From the NCBI GenBank assembly GCA_003342895.1, contig PTFA01000498.1, forward strand, positions 117,688-181,687: a DNA stretch of 64,000 bases, in the 5' to 3' direction. This stretch comes from Casuarius casuarius. Its lineage: Eukaryota; Chordata; Aves; Casuariiformes; Casuariidae. Positions 1 through 11,475 of this stretch are shown here, in pieces. How positions within the stretch are numbered: position 1 is the first letter of the stretch; every line of letters begins with the position of its first letter. The notes beneath the pieces are model-generated. The model worked only from the letters and a program-made list of their open reading frames with translations, ran no database searches and had not been told where the DNA came from. The position numbers were made by a program, and so were the translations under genes.

Positions 1-959
1 CCTACACATGAGATGATTCTAGCCAAGATCAGCTCCTTTACAAGTCACACAGATTTCCAGGTAAGACCCTCCTCCAGAATTATGAACACAGGCAGTAGAA
101 TACCTTGAAAACAAGTCACTGGAAGGTTAATTGCTGCACTGTAATTCTAGAGGTCTGAGACAGACCTTTGCCTTAAAAACAGGAGGAGAGGCAAGAAGGC
201 CACAGTGACAGTGAAGGCAGAAATGTACTGCATATATACAGACCCTCAGAGATGGGATTCGCCACATATGTTTACAACCATGAAGAACCTAAAGGTTGGA
301 AGAGCGCAAAGACCTCATACCAGTAGTGCATCATTGGGGCTCAGTAGAGATGACCCTCAACACCAAGCGGACGGGGATTCCAAGGAAAATCCCTCATACA
401 GAAATTGTGTGGGTGCTTCACATAACTACTGCATTTGTCAAGGAGTCAATAGGAAAAAGACAGAACCAAAGGTGGCGGCGCTCTGTGTGCCGCTCTCCTT
501 TAAAGGATGATGTAAACCTGAGATCCTGACTGTAGGATCAAAGTCCCACAGCTTTCCCTTGAGATCAGCTTGCTAGCTCTTCCGCCCTGGCTCCACTCTG
601 GTTTAGGTCATTCCACTCTGCCTCCCCAAATTCCTTTCTGGAATAAATCAGAGTAAATACAGCCTGCAAAGTGTTCTGTGACTCCAGGAAACGGACACTA
701 TTGCATTCACAGATGATTTTAGAACTTTCCAGCCCCTGCTTGTCATTTTGAGTTCTATTAATATAAATAGTAACAGTTCAAACATTATTTTTTGAGTATA
801 TAACTACTGAAAATATTATGCAAGAAGTATCAGAGATGCTGCGGCAGAATATACAGGCTTCTTACACTTCTAAGCCACACAAGCCCTTCGCAAGATCACT
901 TTCAGGACACTGTAAAAGAAGGATGGGGGAGAAAAAGAAAGAAAGGGAGGCGCTCTCAC
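1..959 (-). other. SUFU: SUFU intron 10, 5' part
   Basis: Non-coding sequence downstream of exon 10. I searched by eye for exon 11 (69 bp in human, encoding the start of the C-terminal tail) on the minus strand and did not find it, so it lies before base 1. No recognisable interspersed repeat is present. The sequence is ordinary intronic DNA with moderate AT content. Confidence 0.85.
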
Positions 960-1098
960 TTGTAACCAAGGTCCATGTGCTGCATAGGGGTGCTCTTCTG
1001 TAGCAAAGGCTCCTTCTACTCCTGTTGATACAAACGTGATTGCTGTATCCCCTGTGATGCTTTTATATGTAAAGTGCCGCCCATGCAACAGCCTTCCC
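960..1098 (-). CDS. SUFU: SUFU exon 10 (139 bp, residues 386-432)
   Basis: After acceptor TTTATTCCACAG the exon completes Arg386 and reads GRLLHGRHFTYKSITGD, TAITFVSTGVEGAFAT, then EEHPYAAHGPWLQ, ending on a complete codon before donor CAA|gtgaga. It forms the core beta strands of the C-terminal lobe. One difference from human as I recall it: Thr for Met at residue 404 (GDTAITF). Length 139 bp equals human c.1158-1296. The frame stays open for 29 codons into the intron before a stop at about base 870, so retention of intron 10 would give a protein with a different, shorter tail. Exons 11 and 12 are not in the window. Confidence 0.98.
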
Positions 1099-2597
1099 CT
1101 GTGGAATAAAACATGTGTGTGTGAACCGAGATGTTGTGAGCTGCATTCAACAGAATGATGATGATGTATCGCTATAACTTCTGCCATCAGCGCGGGAAAC
1201 TATTTTGACAGCAGCAACCATTAATTTTTCTTAGGAATATATGAATGATTTGCTCCACAAAGCATCTCATAAGTCTCTTTCTGAGACAGGGATTTCCCCC
1301 CTTAATTGTAGGGCCTAGTATCAGAACCAGAATACATCTTACATCTAGATCCCACCGCACACCTATCCCCATGATGAGGCACTGCTGTGTGTAAGGCCAG
1401 GGACTGCCAAAGCTTTCAATAAGATGAAGACTGCAGGAGAGAAACCAGACTCCACATCACGTGGCAATGTGAAAATACATTTCCAAGCAGGCCCATCAGA
1501 GGGCCAAACTTACACACAGTGACAGCACCTGGCAGTCCATTGCCCTGGCACTTGACAAATGCAATCTGTACCACTTAAGCATTTCAATAAAATGCCTAGA
1601 AGATGTACGTGCATGACCATCACAGTATCCCTCACCTTTTCTTCATTCAGTGCTTTTCACAAGGCAAATCATGACTCTGGTATTTATGCTCAGAGTCCCT
1701 GCGAGACACATACACGTTGCTTCCAGTACGTACCTGGAAATAATCCAGGTAGGATATACGGTGCCTAACAACTGAGTCACAGTTGCTCGATGCATTACTG
1801 CTGGTCAGCTGAGCTGTGGTAAGTGACCAGGGCAGACTGCTCACACATTCGCAATGCAAAATAAAATAAGTTCATGTCAACTGTTACACTGGATTTCTCA
1901 ACAAGCAAGCGTGCACTTGCTGTTGATAACTCTGGCTCCACAGATGTGTAACTCATTAAGCCAAAGTAACTCAATCACCTGCAATCATTGTCTCTGCCCC
2001 ACAGTTCATCTTTGTGTTAAGGACTACGGCATTTGTCATAAGCATTTCTAAAAATAGCGCTGACTGAAATTGTGGAAACCTAGAAAAGTCACTTATAGTG
2101 ATATGAGCAGCCTAAACCTTCAAAAGATAACAGGTAGAGCATGCACACAATGTTTTGTTCCTTCAAGCATGTAACTGACAGAATTTGTCTACAAAACACA
2201 CTTGCATGCAGAAACTGACTGCAAACAGGCTTTGCACAAACACTTGTATTAAAGTCCACAAGCCAGAGTTAGTAACTTAAGGCATTTCTGTGACAGAATA
2301 TGGTAACGCATCCCTTATTTATCACAGAGTTGCCAGCACTAGACTAATAAAAAAATCCCATACAAACCCTCTCCTGTTTCAGCACTCAAAATACAGGAGA
2401 GGAAATAAAAAGAATGAGAAACAATCTTACCATGATGAACACACATGCAAAGCATCATCTGTTTCTAATGTGTTCTGGCAAAATATCTCAGCACTGGCCT
2501 TTAGAGATCCTTTGCATGCATGTCTATGGTGAAACACTGCCACAAAGCAAAACCACCATGCTAGCACAGAGCCGAGGAGGAGGACAGCTTCACTCAC
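1099..2597 (-). other. SUFU: SUFU intron 9 (1499 bp)
   Basis: GT-AG intron between exons 9 and 10. I see no repeat, RNA gene or reading frame of note in it. Confidence 0.9.
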
Positions 2598-2732
2598 CTT
2601 AGACAGAGCGGAATCAGTGCTCCGGACTCCTGGTTGAACTTCAGGTGTACGCTCTCCAACTGCCTCGTGCGGATTAGCTCATGAGGAATGATAGCTGCTG
2701 AGCTCTCACTTTCTAAACTGTCCTTACGGCTT
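2598..2732 (-). CDS. SUFU: SUFU exon 9 (135 bp, residues 341-386)
   Basis: The exon follows acceptor TCTCTTCTCTTAG, completes Pro341 and reads SRKDSLESESSAAIIPHE, LIRTRQLESVHLKFNQ, then ESGALIPLCL, ending with two bases of Arg386. The two serines of SRKDS are residues 342 and 346, reported in mammals as the GSK3beta/PKA dual phosphorylation pair that stabilises SUFU; both are kept. Differences from human as I recall it are Glu for Asp at 350 and Ala for Thr at 353. The second half re-enters the folded C-terminal lobe. Length 135 bp equals human c.1023-1157, and the donor CTAAG|gtgagt is strong. Confidence 0.98.
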
Positions 2733-4250
2733 CTAAGAGAAGAGAAAGAGGGTCCATAATTAGGATTCCAGTGCTGTGAAAAAACACACGCCTATTTCCG
2801 CTGTGATTCAGAGTGGTTGTGCAAAAATTGAAGGACACAGAAGCAAACTGCTATCAAGGCATATCTGAGTTGTCACCAACCCCTACAGAGATGCNGGTCC
2901 CTTCAGCCTAGAGGTCCCAGCATGTAGTTCTTCACCTTGATTTGATGACCTAGGACCTCGACTGGTGAATACACATGGTGCTCACCTTCCCAGAATAAAA
3001 GAAATATATTTCTGTGAAAAACTGGAGAAAAACTACACTCTCTCAGAGCCTGAAGCACTATAAAATGGCTTGGAAGAATTAGCAGATGTCTCTTCACCCT
3101 TGTGCTTAATCTTCAGGGTTTTTTAGGCAACAGCCTGCCTGGAAGAGCTGTCCAGTCTCTTTTGCCCTTGTTTGAATACTTTTCAGGTCACGAGGCATCC
3201 CTGCAATTCTTCCCAAACCATTTCTTTCCACCACCAAAAGCTTTTGAGTACCCTTTGCTTCCACCAGCACCAAGTGAAACGGCCACAATACAAAATCTAC
3301 ACATGACATGCTGGACACCTGCAGATTGCTCTCCCTTTGTGGGGAAAGTGGGGCTGCTTTAAGACAATGCAGACCTTCTTTCTTATTCATTTATTCATTT
3401 CTGCAAGGCCAGCATGTTGTGAAGCTATGACTAAAGGTTATATTGTTACACGATTAGGAACTTTGCCAGACAGAATCCTCCAGATAACCAAACAGGTATA
3501 TCTCAAAATATTTGATCATAAATATTTTATATGTTCAAAGAGCAGCAGTGTGACCCCTTATTTGATGGTACAGAATAAAGGAAGGAAGGACACAGTTCCT
3601 TTTGCTCAGCAAATCTATGATTTTGGGGGATGCCATGAATGTGATGCGTCTGACACATGGTTTATGTTTATCTGACCTGGTCATCCATGTGAATTTAACA
3701 GAGGCAAGACTTTGTTAAGATAGTTTCTATAGAAGAGAATCACCAGAGAAGGGGGACAGGGACAGGAGGAAGGAGATGAGAAAAAGATGCCATATTATAG
3801 TATGTTTTTATCTTGCCAGACAAACCAAAATGAAACAAAGGTACTAGGCCATGGCTCCATTTCTGAGCAGAGCTGCAATATGCCTGGCTCCTTCCTGCAC
3901 CCAAGATGGGACCCACCTCTAAAATATATCTGGAAAAAATTGTAAAGAATCAGCGTGACCCTCAGAAGATGACTTTTTTTTGATTTATTACCTTATCTCT
4001 ACTTGACTTAATGCATGGGTGTTGTCCCAAAATTACTCCCATCCGCCACATGCAGACATATGAACAGAGTTCAGTGTGGCTTCCAAACCAGAACAGCCTC
4101 TGCCAAGTCACCAGGGCCCAGGTGAGCCTTTCCCCTGGACTTAAAAACTGCCCACTCTAAAATGAGGATACCAACTAACCCCTTTGCATGCTGTTATCTT
4201 ACAATGCCTTCTTGCAAATATCCAGCATGCCCAGGACAAATATATGCACC

Positions 4251-4279
4251 ATAAATAAATAAATAAATAAATAAATAAG
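4251..4279. repeat. (ATAA)n microsatellite
   Basis: About seven uninterrupted copies of a four-base ATAA unit. It lies in SUFU intron 8 and is probably length-polymorphic. Confidence 0.95.
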
Positions 4280-4971
4280 AGCAGCTCAGCTCCCTGCAAA
4301 ATAAAGAACTGCAGAGCATGTCACAGCTTCTGCCTTAAGAACACACAAAAGCAATAATGGACCCAGCAAAGGCACAGTAGATCAGAATACTGCTTGTATG
4401 CGAGGGGTGGGCTGATGGGATGACAGTCAGCACAGTGTCAGTCTGATGGGTTAACCCCAAAGCAAAGACACATCACGCTTTGTAGTCTACAGGTGGCACT
4501 TAAAGCCGTGTTTAATCTAGTTCAGCAAACATTTTACAGCTCTTTGTAGGTGGGGCCTTGAAAGAGTACAGTGGGCCAGCATTTTGCAGGCTGATTACCT
4601 GAGAAGTGCACAGTTGATTAATGATCAGTTGACCTTAAGCTAAGCTTCGCATGAACTTCCTTATCAGATCTTATATACACAGTGAGCTGTGGGAAAGTCA
4701 GCCTGTGGTCTACCGCTTCCCATCATTCATTATCAATCCCCACCAAAAGGGTCAGCCATTAGCAACGCATGATTTTCATGCGGGCCATAAGCTTGCACTC
4801 ATTAAATGCAGTTCCAGAGTTTATGTACCCTGGAGCAGATCAAGAGTTATACAGCAATGTTATTGCTACAGACAAGAGACCATGCCCTTCTCACCTCGAC
4901 TGGCTAAGCGTGCTGGGCATGTCCCCTAACACTGCTTCCCAGGCGATGAGTGCTGTAGCTTTGCGTTTCAG

Positions 4972-5031
4972 AAGGACGGCCAGTTGGACGACAGTTCCCT
5001 AAAATCCCGGGCTCCAAACTCTGAGCAGAAG
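4972..5031 (+). other. Exon-like open segment, antisense to SUFU (candidate only)
   Basis: On the plus strand a 60-base segment sits between a good acceptor (TTGCGTTTCAG) and a near-consensus donor (GAAG|gtgagt). It is exactly 20 codons and open in one frame, reading KDGQLDDSSLKSRAPNSE plus QK. It falls in a stretch (about 4640-5290) with roughly 19 CpG dinucleotides in 650 bases, clearly more than neighbouring intron. This could be an exon of an unannotated transcript running opposite to SUFU, or a chance pairing of splice motifs within a conserved regulatory patch. I do not recognise the peptide, and no partner exon could be tied to it. Confidence 0.2.
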
Positions 5032-8000
5032 GTGAGTTTTCACAATTCCTCCTGTGCTAGCCAGTACAGCTGCTAGCACAACGGGGCCGCAGTCCTGAGG
5101 GGAAACAGCCTCCAGTTGCTAATGCAATAATAGGAATGACGACGATATTCTGCAGGCAAGGGGCAAAGCTTTCTAAGTCTTGTTAAAAACAGCAAACGCT
5201 GTTTGTCGTTACATGCTCAAGAAGATGTTGAGTAATGTATAACTATCAAACGGAACTGTCATGACTTTAAGGCTGTGTCCCGATCCACAGGCTGTCAATA
5301 ATTATGACTTCACATTAATAAGTAACCAGCCCTTCTGTCAAAAAGGTGAAGGAGTGAAGCAAAATGGTAGTTAATACTTTGAATGATATGAAATTATTAA
5401 TCCTTTCCACAAAACTTTTCCAAAATAGCCACTGTCTCTGTTTCTTGTTTCATGTTAGTGGAGCACATACAATTTCAGCTACATGAAGTTACGGGTGAAA
5501 CTGTGACAGCAGAAACCGAATAACCTTCTCTCTCAGCTATACCTTTCTAAACAAGAGTTTTGTGTGCTGGGCCCCTCTGGACATGCTGTGGATTGGACAC
5601 AACATATCGAGAGGTCACAGTGCTCTCTACTTGGAGTCAGACTGTAGCATCTGCTTTGCTGCCTTAATGGAAATTGCAATCTCAGCCTTGGAGCCGAGGG
5701 GACTAGTCCCACCTCCCCAGCAAGGGACCCCACAGCACTTTGTTCTAGCTACGGGCCCTGCTGTGGTTTTGCAAGCGTCCCTCAAGCATGCTCTCTGTAG
5801 TGCAAAGGTAGTGAGTGGGAGATGAGCATCCCATTGCCCAAATCCAGTTTGTGGGCTATTGGTTGGACCCATGTGGTGGCTGAGGCAAGGAAGTTGGCCC
5901 ATACTATCCACAGAGAGGACTGTTTTCTCCACTACTTTTATATCCCGAGGCATGTAAATTGATGAAAATAAAACAGAGCAAAATACGCCTAAGCCGTTTT
6001 CAGAGCGAAGGGTGTTAACAGGCTTGAAGTTTGTAAAATGTTCGGAGATGCTCAGTTGGAAGGTGCATGAGGAAGGTCACAAAGTGGCCCTGACTTTCAG
6101 ACTCTGGAACACGTATCATGACACAGGGACTCTGTAAGACCCATTAAAATTCTTTCATCGGAAACAGAAATCCTTGTACATGGACACTTCCAAAAGGTGA
6201 TAGCCCAGATGAAGGGTCGGTGGGACTTCTAGAGTGTTATTAATAAAAAGCTCCTGTAATAACACATTCTGCCATCCACAGCTTGTAGCTTTCAGCTTTA
6301 GAAGGAAATGTAGAAAAAATTTGCTTTCTAAGACTAACATCTCTGATTTTATGACTGTCAGTTACCCGTAAGCCTTTGCTTCCTCCACCTCATCACCAAA
6401 TAAATCAGCAGCAAAAACTGGTGGAGTTTTATTTGTTATGACTAAGATCTAGCTGACTATCATGTAAAATGTTGCAAACTTTGTCTATTCCAGATTTAAT
6501 GCTTCATCCAACCCACACAAAAAATTCATGTTTCTCAGTGTCCAGAAAAAACAAGCCTGCAAAAGCCAGGGCTGCTGCATTAGGAAAGGCTGTAGATTTA
6601 AATGGAAGCAGCATGCCGGAAATGCCCCAGTTTAAGGGCTGCACATCTAGTGTTTTGTGAAACTGGAGGGGAGCTGGAGGAGATTAAAGCGCATTTCCCT
6701 CTGATTGGGAGCTTGTGGGAGGTGTAAACGTGGGCAGTTGTCAGATTAATTCTTTAGATGATTACATTCTTTTTGTTTCTTTAAAGCTGTTTGTAGTTGG
6801 GTTTGATGTCTCCTGTTCTGGGCAAGTGTATTGCTGCAGTTACCAAGGTGACTTTAGCTGACTTTCAACTATTTTTTCCAGCTTCAGCTTCTACCAGTAG
6901 CCTGCTTCTGGGTGGAGGGGAGAGGGAGGAAATGATGTTTGTTAGTTTTGTTTTAAATCTCGTGAAGGAAGACTAACAGCCCCTGAACTTAGCCAAAGCC
7001 ATATTTGATTTTTTAAGCAAGGTTTCTGTGAGAGGGGTGGTCAAACTGTTGCAAAGGGGCCAAACATGGACTGCAGCCTCCCCAGACCTCTGTCCACAGG
7101 GAGGAAGGGCCTGAGGAGACTACACGTCCCAACGCGCTGTGCTCCTTCTTGATGGGTGCAGCCACACGCTGGAACGTGCAGCCTCCACTCGGGGCCCTCT
7201 CTTTGCATTAAGGATGAGGGTGGCTGCAACCTGCTTAATTTTATGCCAATTAGCAGCAGCCCTTGGGGATCCTGGAAAATTGCCAACGCAATCACTGGGT
7301 TGCGCAAAGTTTGGATGTCCCCTCCTTATAAGTCACATCTATGGCAGCCTCTTTTCAAGCAGTCCCGACGGCAGTTATTTTATGGATTCAAAAATAACCA
7401 GGTTGATCCAATTAAGAAATCCGATGTTATTTATCCTTGCATTTTGCTTTATGATCAGAGTGCTTGAGCCCACAGCTCTGCTACTGGACCAGCCCTCAGT
7501 TCCCTTCCAAGCTCTGCCACCGACACGGAGCACCATTTCTCTGCATTTCCCAATTACCTCCCAGGTAGTGAAACCGCAAAGGAGAGGCTGCTGGAACCTG
7601 TTCACGACAGGGACTCTGTAGGAATAGGTGTCCACAGCCCCACTATCCTGAGTTACAGTCACTGCTTGCTTCCCAGGTACAAACCCCTGTGCCATTAGTT
7701 GGCAAATGCAAATAATTCGTGCCAGCTTACACAGCCGGGAGAGAGAGGTTGGCCCACTTGTCTTCCGCCCCAACTCTGGCTATTTCCAACTTCTTTATTC
7801 CTTAGTGAAGGTACACTCAAAGATCACTTAAGTGCCAGCAATCTTCCAGTATCTTTCCCACAGCTTTCCCTGAAGGGCAAACCAGCAGTTGTGGGAAAGA
7901 GCCCTACAGCATCTTGGCACGCAGACTTACAGGACACGTCACAGACGCACAGAGGCAAGTGCAGAAATGGGGAGGACACTGCTACACAGATCCTGTGATC

Positions 8001-8199
8001 ACGCTCAAAGCTAGCTCGAGCACTCAGATCTGGGTGCTCATCATCCTGGTTAAACCGGACAGCAAAAATGTACTGTGTGTATTTCCTGGCACAGAAGAGC
8101 TCCAAGGACAATGCCAGCAGCAACAATCTTCTTGCCACTCACATATCCCTCTGGAAAGCTGCATAATAACTACTGTCAGTGTTTGCAGGGGCCAGACTG

Positions 8200-8412
8200 T
8201 TCCAGACCTACAGCTGAACTGGGATTGAGAGATTTAAGCTGTGCCACTGGCACCCTGCAGACTCATGGGCAAAGTCAAACAACTCCTTTATGCATCAGGT
8301 TCCCTGTCTGTAAAACTGAGACATTTTTCCACGCAGGGGTGTTGCAAGGATTAAGTCAATGTTTGCAAAGCACTTTTGGATTCTCAGATGGGGAAAGCTA
8401 TGCAGAAGTGCA
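8200..8412 (+). repeat. MIR-type SINE relic
   Basis: An old tRNA-derived core-SINE copy in plus orientation. Diagnostic parts in order are the CTGTGCCACTGG region, GGGCAAAGTCAAACAACTCC, CCCTGTCTGTAAAACTGAGA, GGGTGTTGCAAGGATTAAGT and the 3' tail with AAAGCACTTTTGGATTCTCA followed by GCTATGCAGAAGTGCA. The well-kept 3' end makes this the most complete copy in the window. Confidence 0.85.
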
Positions 8413-11324
8413 GCTTAGCATGGTGACCACTCTGCACTTCTACTGACACTGGTTTTCCAGACATTTGCTTTCCTAGTTTGCTGGCTTGTCACCCAGCACT
8501 CAGCCTCATGCCGAGACACACTCCCTGAAGTATACCGCCTCCCCCCATACAGCATTCCTTACTCAAGCAAGACACCACTGCATGGCGTCTCGATGAGAGA
8601 GTATGCCTAAATAAGCAGGACTGGATTGGAAACTTACTGCTTAGTGGTTGCAGGATCAGAAAGTCTAGCCAGAACTAGACAATTTCAGAGAACACTGAAA
8701 TGCTCCCCTTTATGCAAAAGTTTGCCTCCAAGAACTGAAGACAGGAAACCAGCTACACAGACAACAGTCTCCCTCTGCCCAAGTAAAACAGCAATCAAAA
8801 CCTAGTGCAATTGGAAGAAGCAAAGTGCAGACTTGCCTGCACTATTACCATTAAGAGCTTCCTCAAAAATATTCCTCAGATGGAGCTTGTTAATTTGCAT
8901 TAACCTAATGCTATGCAAAGCATTTACTGAAAGAAGAAATCATCATGCCTTATTTATCACGTAAAAGGAACTACACAGAGCGGACTCCAGTCCTGCAAGT
9001 GGTAGCACTGTCCTTCATCTGTTCCTAACTTGGCACTAGAGCAGACTAGGTGCCAGTCTGGGGTTACCTGAAGAGGACTTCTGGAGTGACACAACTTCTC
9101 TCTTTCCCCACATGGGAAGGGCAACAACCTGAGATGCTCAGTGTGCAGTGCACCAGAAGGTCACATCCAGGACAGTCCTGCCAGCCCCACCTGCCGGAGG
9201 GTTGTTCTCTGGTCTATTTGCCAGGAACCTGCTTACATTTCCCTGCACAGCTGGAAATTGTTCAGGGCTGGATAGAATTCGCACACGGGCACAGAGCTAC
9301 CATATGTTCAGGGTTCCCTAGACTCAACCTGTTTTTCTGCCTGGAAATTGAATGCAGATGGGATCTTAGATCTTTGGCATGTCCTGGGTTCCCGGACAAA
9401 TGACCACTGCGCATGAGTGACTCACCACTGATGCTGTGGGACCTTCCTGCGCACTGCTGTCTGGGAAATCCCTGACAAATATGGGAACTGTGCGTGAGCT
9501 GCCTGTTGAACCACACTGTTTTATCCTTTTTGAGAAGGGGGAGAGATATAAACAATGCAGAGAAGCTGGATAAGCGTTGCGTTTTGTCAAAGTAACACAG
9601 CCTTGAGAGACCGTTCTCCACTACTCAAACGTCACCTGAGACACCGGGGACATGGGTGGGCATTACTTGAATCCTGGCACAATGAAGTGCAGCAATTACT
9701 GATAATTCTAGCCTCAACTTATGCAGTACCACAGTTTGCTAGCTCTAGGTTTCTATTCTATGGCTCAGCAGACAGCAGCAGTAGAGCTGTTTGAGTCAGT
9801 CAAGGGGTTAGAAAAACATCACTTTCAGCAACACTGCGTGATCAAGGGGACCCTTGAGGAGTGGAAAAGGTCAAGAATTCCCCTATCCCAATCCTGGCTC
9901 TCACTGCAACTGTGGCAAATTAACTCCTCTGTCCTCATCTCAGAAGTGGAGATACTGCTTACCTACCTCACAGGAGAGCAGAGAACTAATTGCTGGGGAC
10001 AATTAAAGACTCAGCCCCAGAATTTTACTACATCAAGAAATTAAACAGGGAACTAAGCAAGACTCTACAAGTGTCACTGATCTTTGACATCTGGAGTCTC
10101 TGGCCCACTGAGATCTTAGCAGCAGCAGTGTTTAGTCTGACATCTAGACTTTCCCTATTGATAACAGCTAACAGTATCCAACAAGGGCAGAATCTGCACA
10201 GTTCAGGAGACTGGGAGCCTTGTGTTTTTGTCTGTCTGAACAGCACCTACCAAGCTGATGGGTCCTAAAAATAAATAATGTGCTGCTATAAAGTACATTT
10301 GTATTCATACACGCCTCATTTTTCCAAGTAGTAATCAAGAGTATTATGCTACCTATGGTCAAAATGATTAGTCATGTTTCCAAAGATTAATTTACATGTT
10401 CTTTTGTTTAATGCATATGAACTGATTTAATGGCTGCTTATGAACTGAGCTAACAGTCATTTTGAGAAACAGATGTCCAATGCAGTTTCAAGCATTAAGA
10501 GTGCTTTTATTCATATCCGTAGGAGAAAAAGGGCTACACAGTCTACAGTAATAACACTAATGAATCAAAGTGCTCAGCTGCCCAACTGGGTTTTGACAGA
10601 AACCAGCTTTTTCTCGAAGGAACTTTTTTTAGGACTCTGGGACAGCAAACAACTGGTAATATGCATGCTTAACATGTAAGCATGTACTTTGCTGGAGCCA
10701 AAATACTGAATTAAGTCCTATCTGCAATGAAACAATGTGAGGCTTTTGTATAAGTGCTGAAAATAACTGCACAAAAATAGGGAAGTCTGTATGGATCCCC
10801 ACAATTTATATATTTTACATAATTTATAGAAAATTTATACAAATAAATATTAGAAAGTTTGAGTGTTTCTGGTGTTACTTTGTGACACTGAATGCAGAAC
10901 AGGTTGTCTGCTCTAAACCCTGATAGATTACTGTGGGTGGGTGGCAGGGCTAGGATAAAAGAAAAGGAAGAAAGCTACTAGGAAAGCAGTCAGTGGCTGC
11001 AAATCTATGGTAAATAAACAGCACATTCCTCTTCTGCATGAAGCCATTAGAGTCTGTGTCAGACTTGAATGTCTGAATGTCAGCTGGGTGCAAATTTGAC
11101 GGCCCGGGGTTCTGCAGTGCTTCCTATGCAAAGCAGATTTGGAACAACTTGCCATGCCCTGACAGAGCACTTCTGTCGAGTTCCTGAGGAGCCCCTAATG
11201 CACTGGTTATTCACAGGCCCTTGCAACGAACCACGGGTTGGATAGTTTATGCTCCGATGTGTACAGTGCAGGATATGATTACACACAAGCCTGGCTCCCA
11301 TCAGCTAGCACCTCGTAATCGTTA

Positions 11325-11475
11325 ACATATTTATCCTTGTGGTGCCTCAAGAAGATGACATTGTTATTAGTCCCATTTTATAGATTCAGAACTGAGGCTC
11401 AATAGCTAAATGACTTGCCTTAGATTACGCAAGATTTACACTGAAGGACAGAACAGAGTTCCAGCTCTACCAGGC
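11325..11475 (-). repeat. MIR-type SINE relic, reverse orientation
   Basis: The plus strand shows the complement of the MIR core: TTATTAGTCCCATTTTATAG, then GAACTGAGGCTCAATAGC, TAAATGACTTGCCTTAGATT, and CAGAGTTCCAGCTCTACCAG. These match the classic GGGCAAGTCACTTA and CCTCAGTTTC blocks in reverse. Confidence 0.88.

Noticed and set aside
7034..7042. Near-match to GLI consensus (GGGGTGGTC), and others near 40145 and 63905
   Set aside because: One or more mismatches each; too common by chance to list as sites.
7139..7621. 160-codon open frame on the plus strand in intron 8
   Set aside because: No known domain, no conserved motif and overlapping frames on the other strand; consistent with chance.
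10664..10684. Small hairpin CATGCTTA / TAAGCATG with a 5-base loop
   Set aside because: Eight-base arms are expected several times in a window of this size; no supporting context such as a terminator or miRNA precursor.
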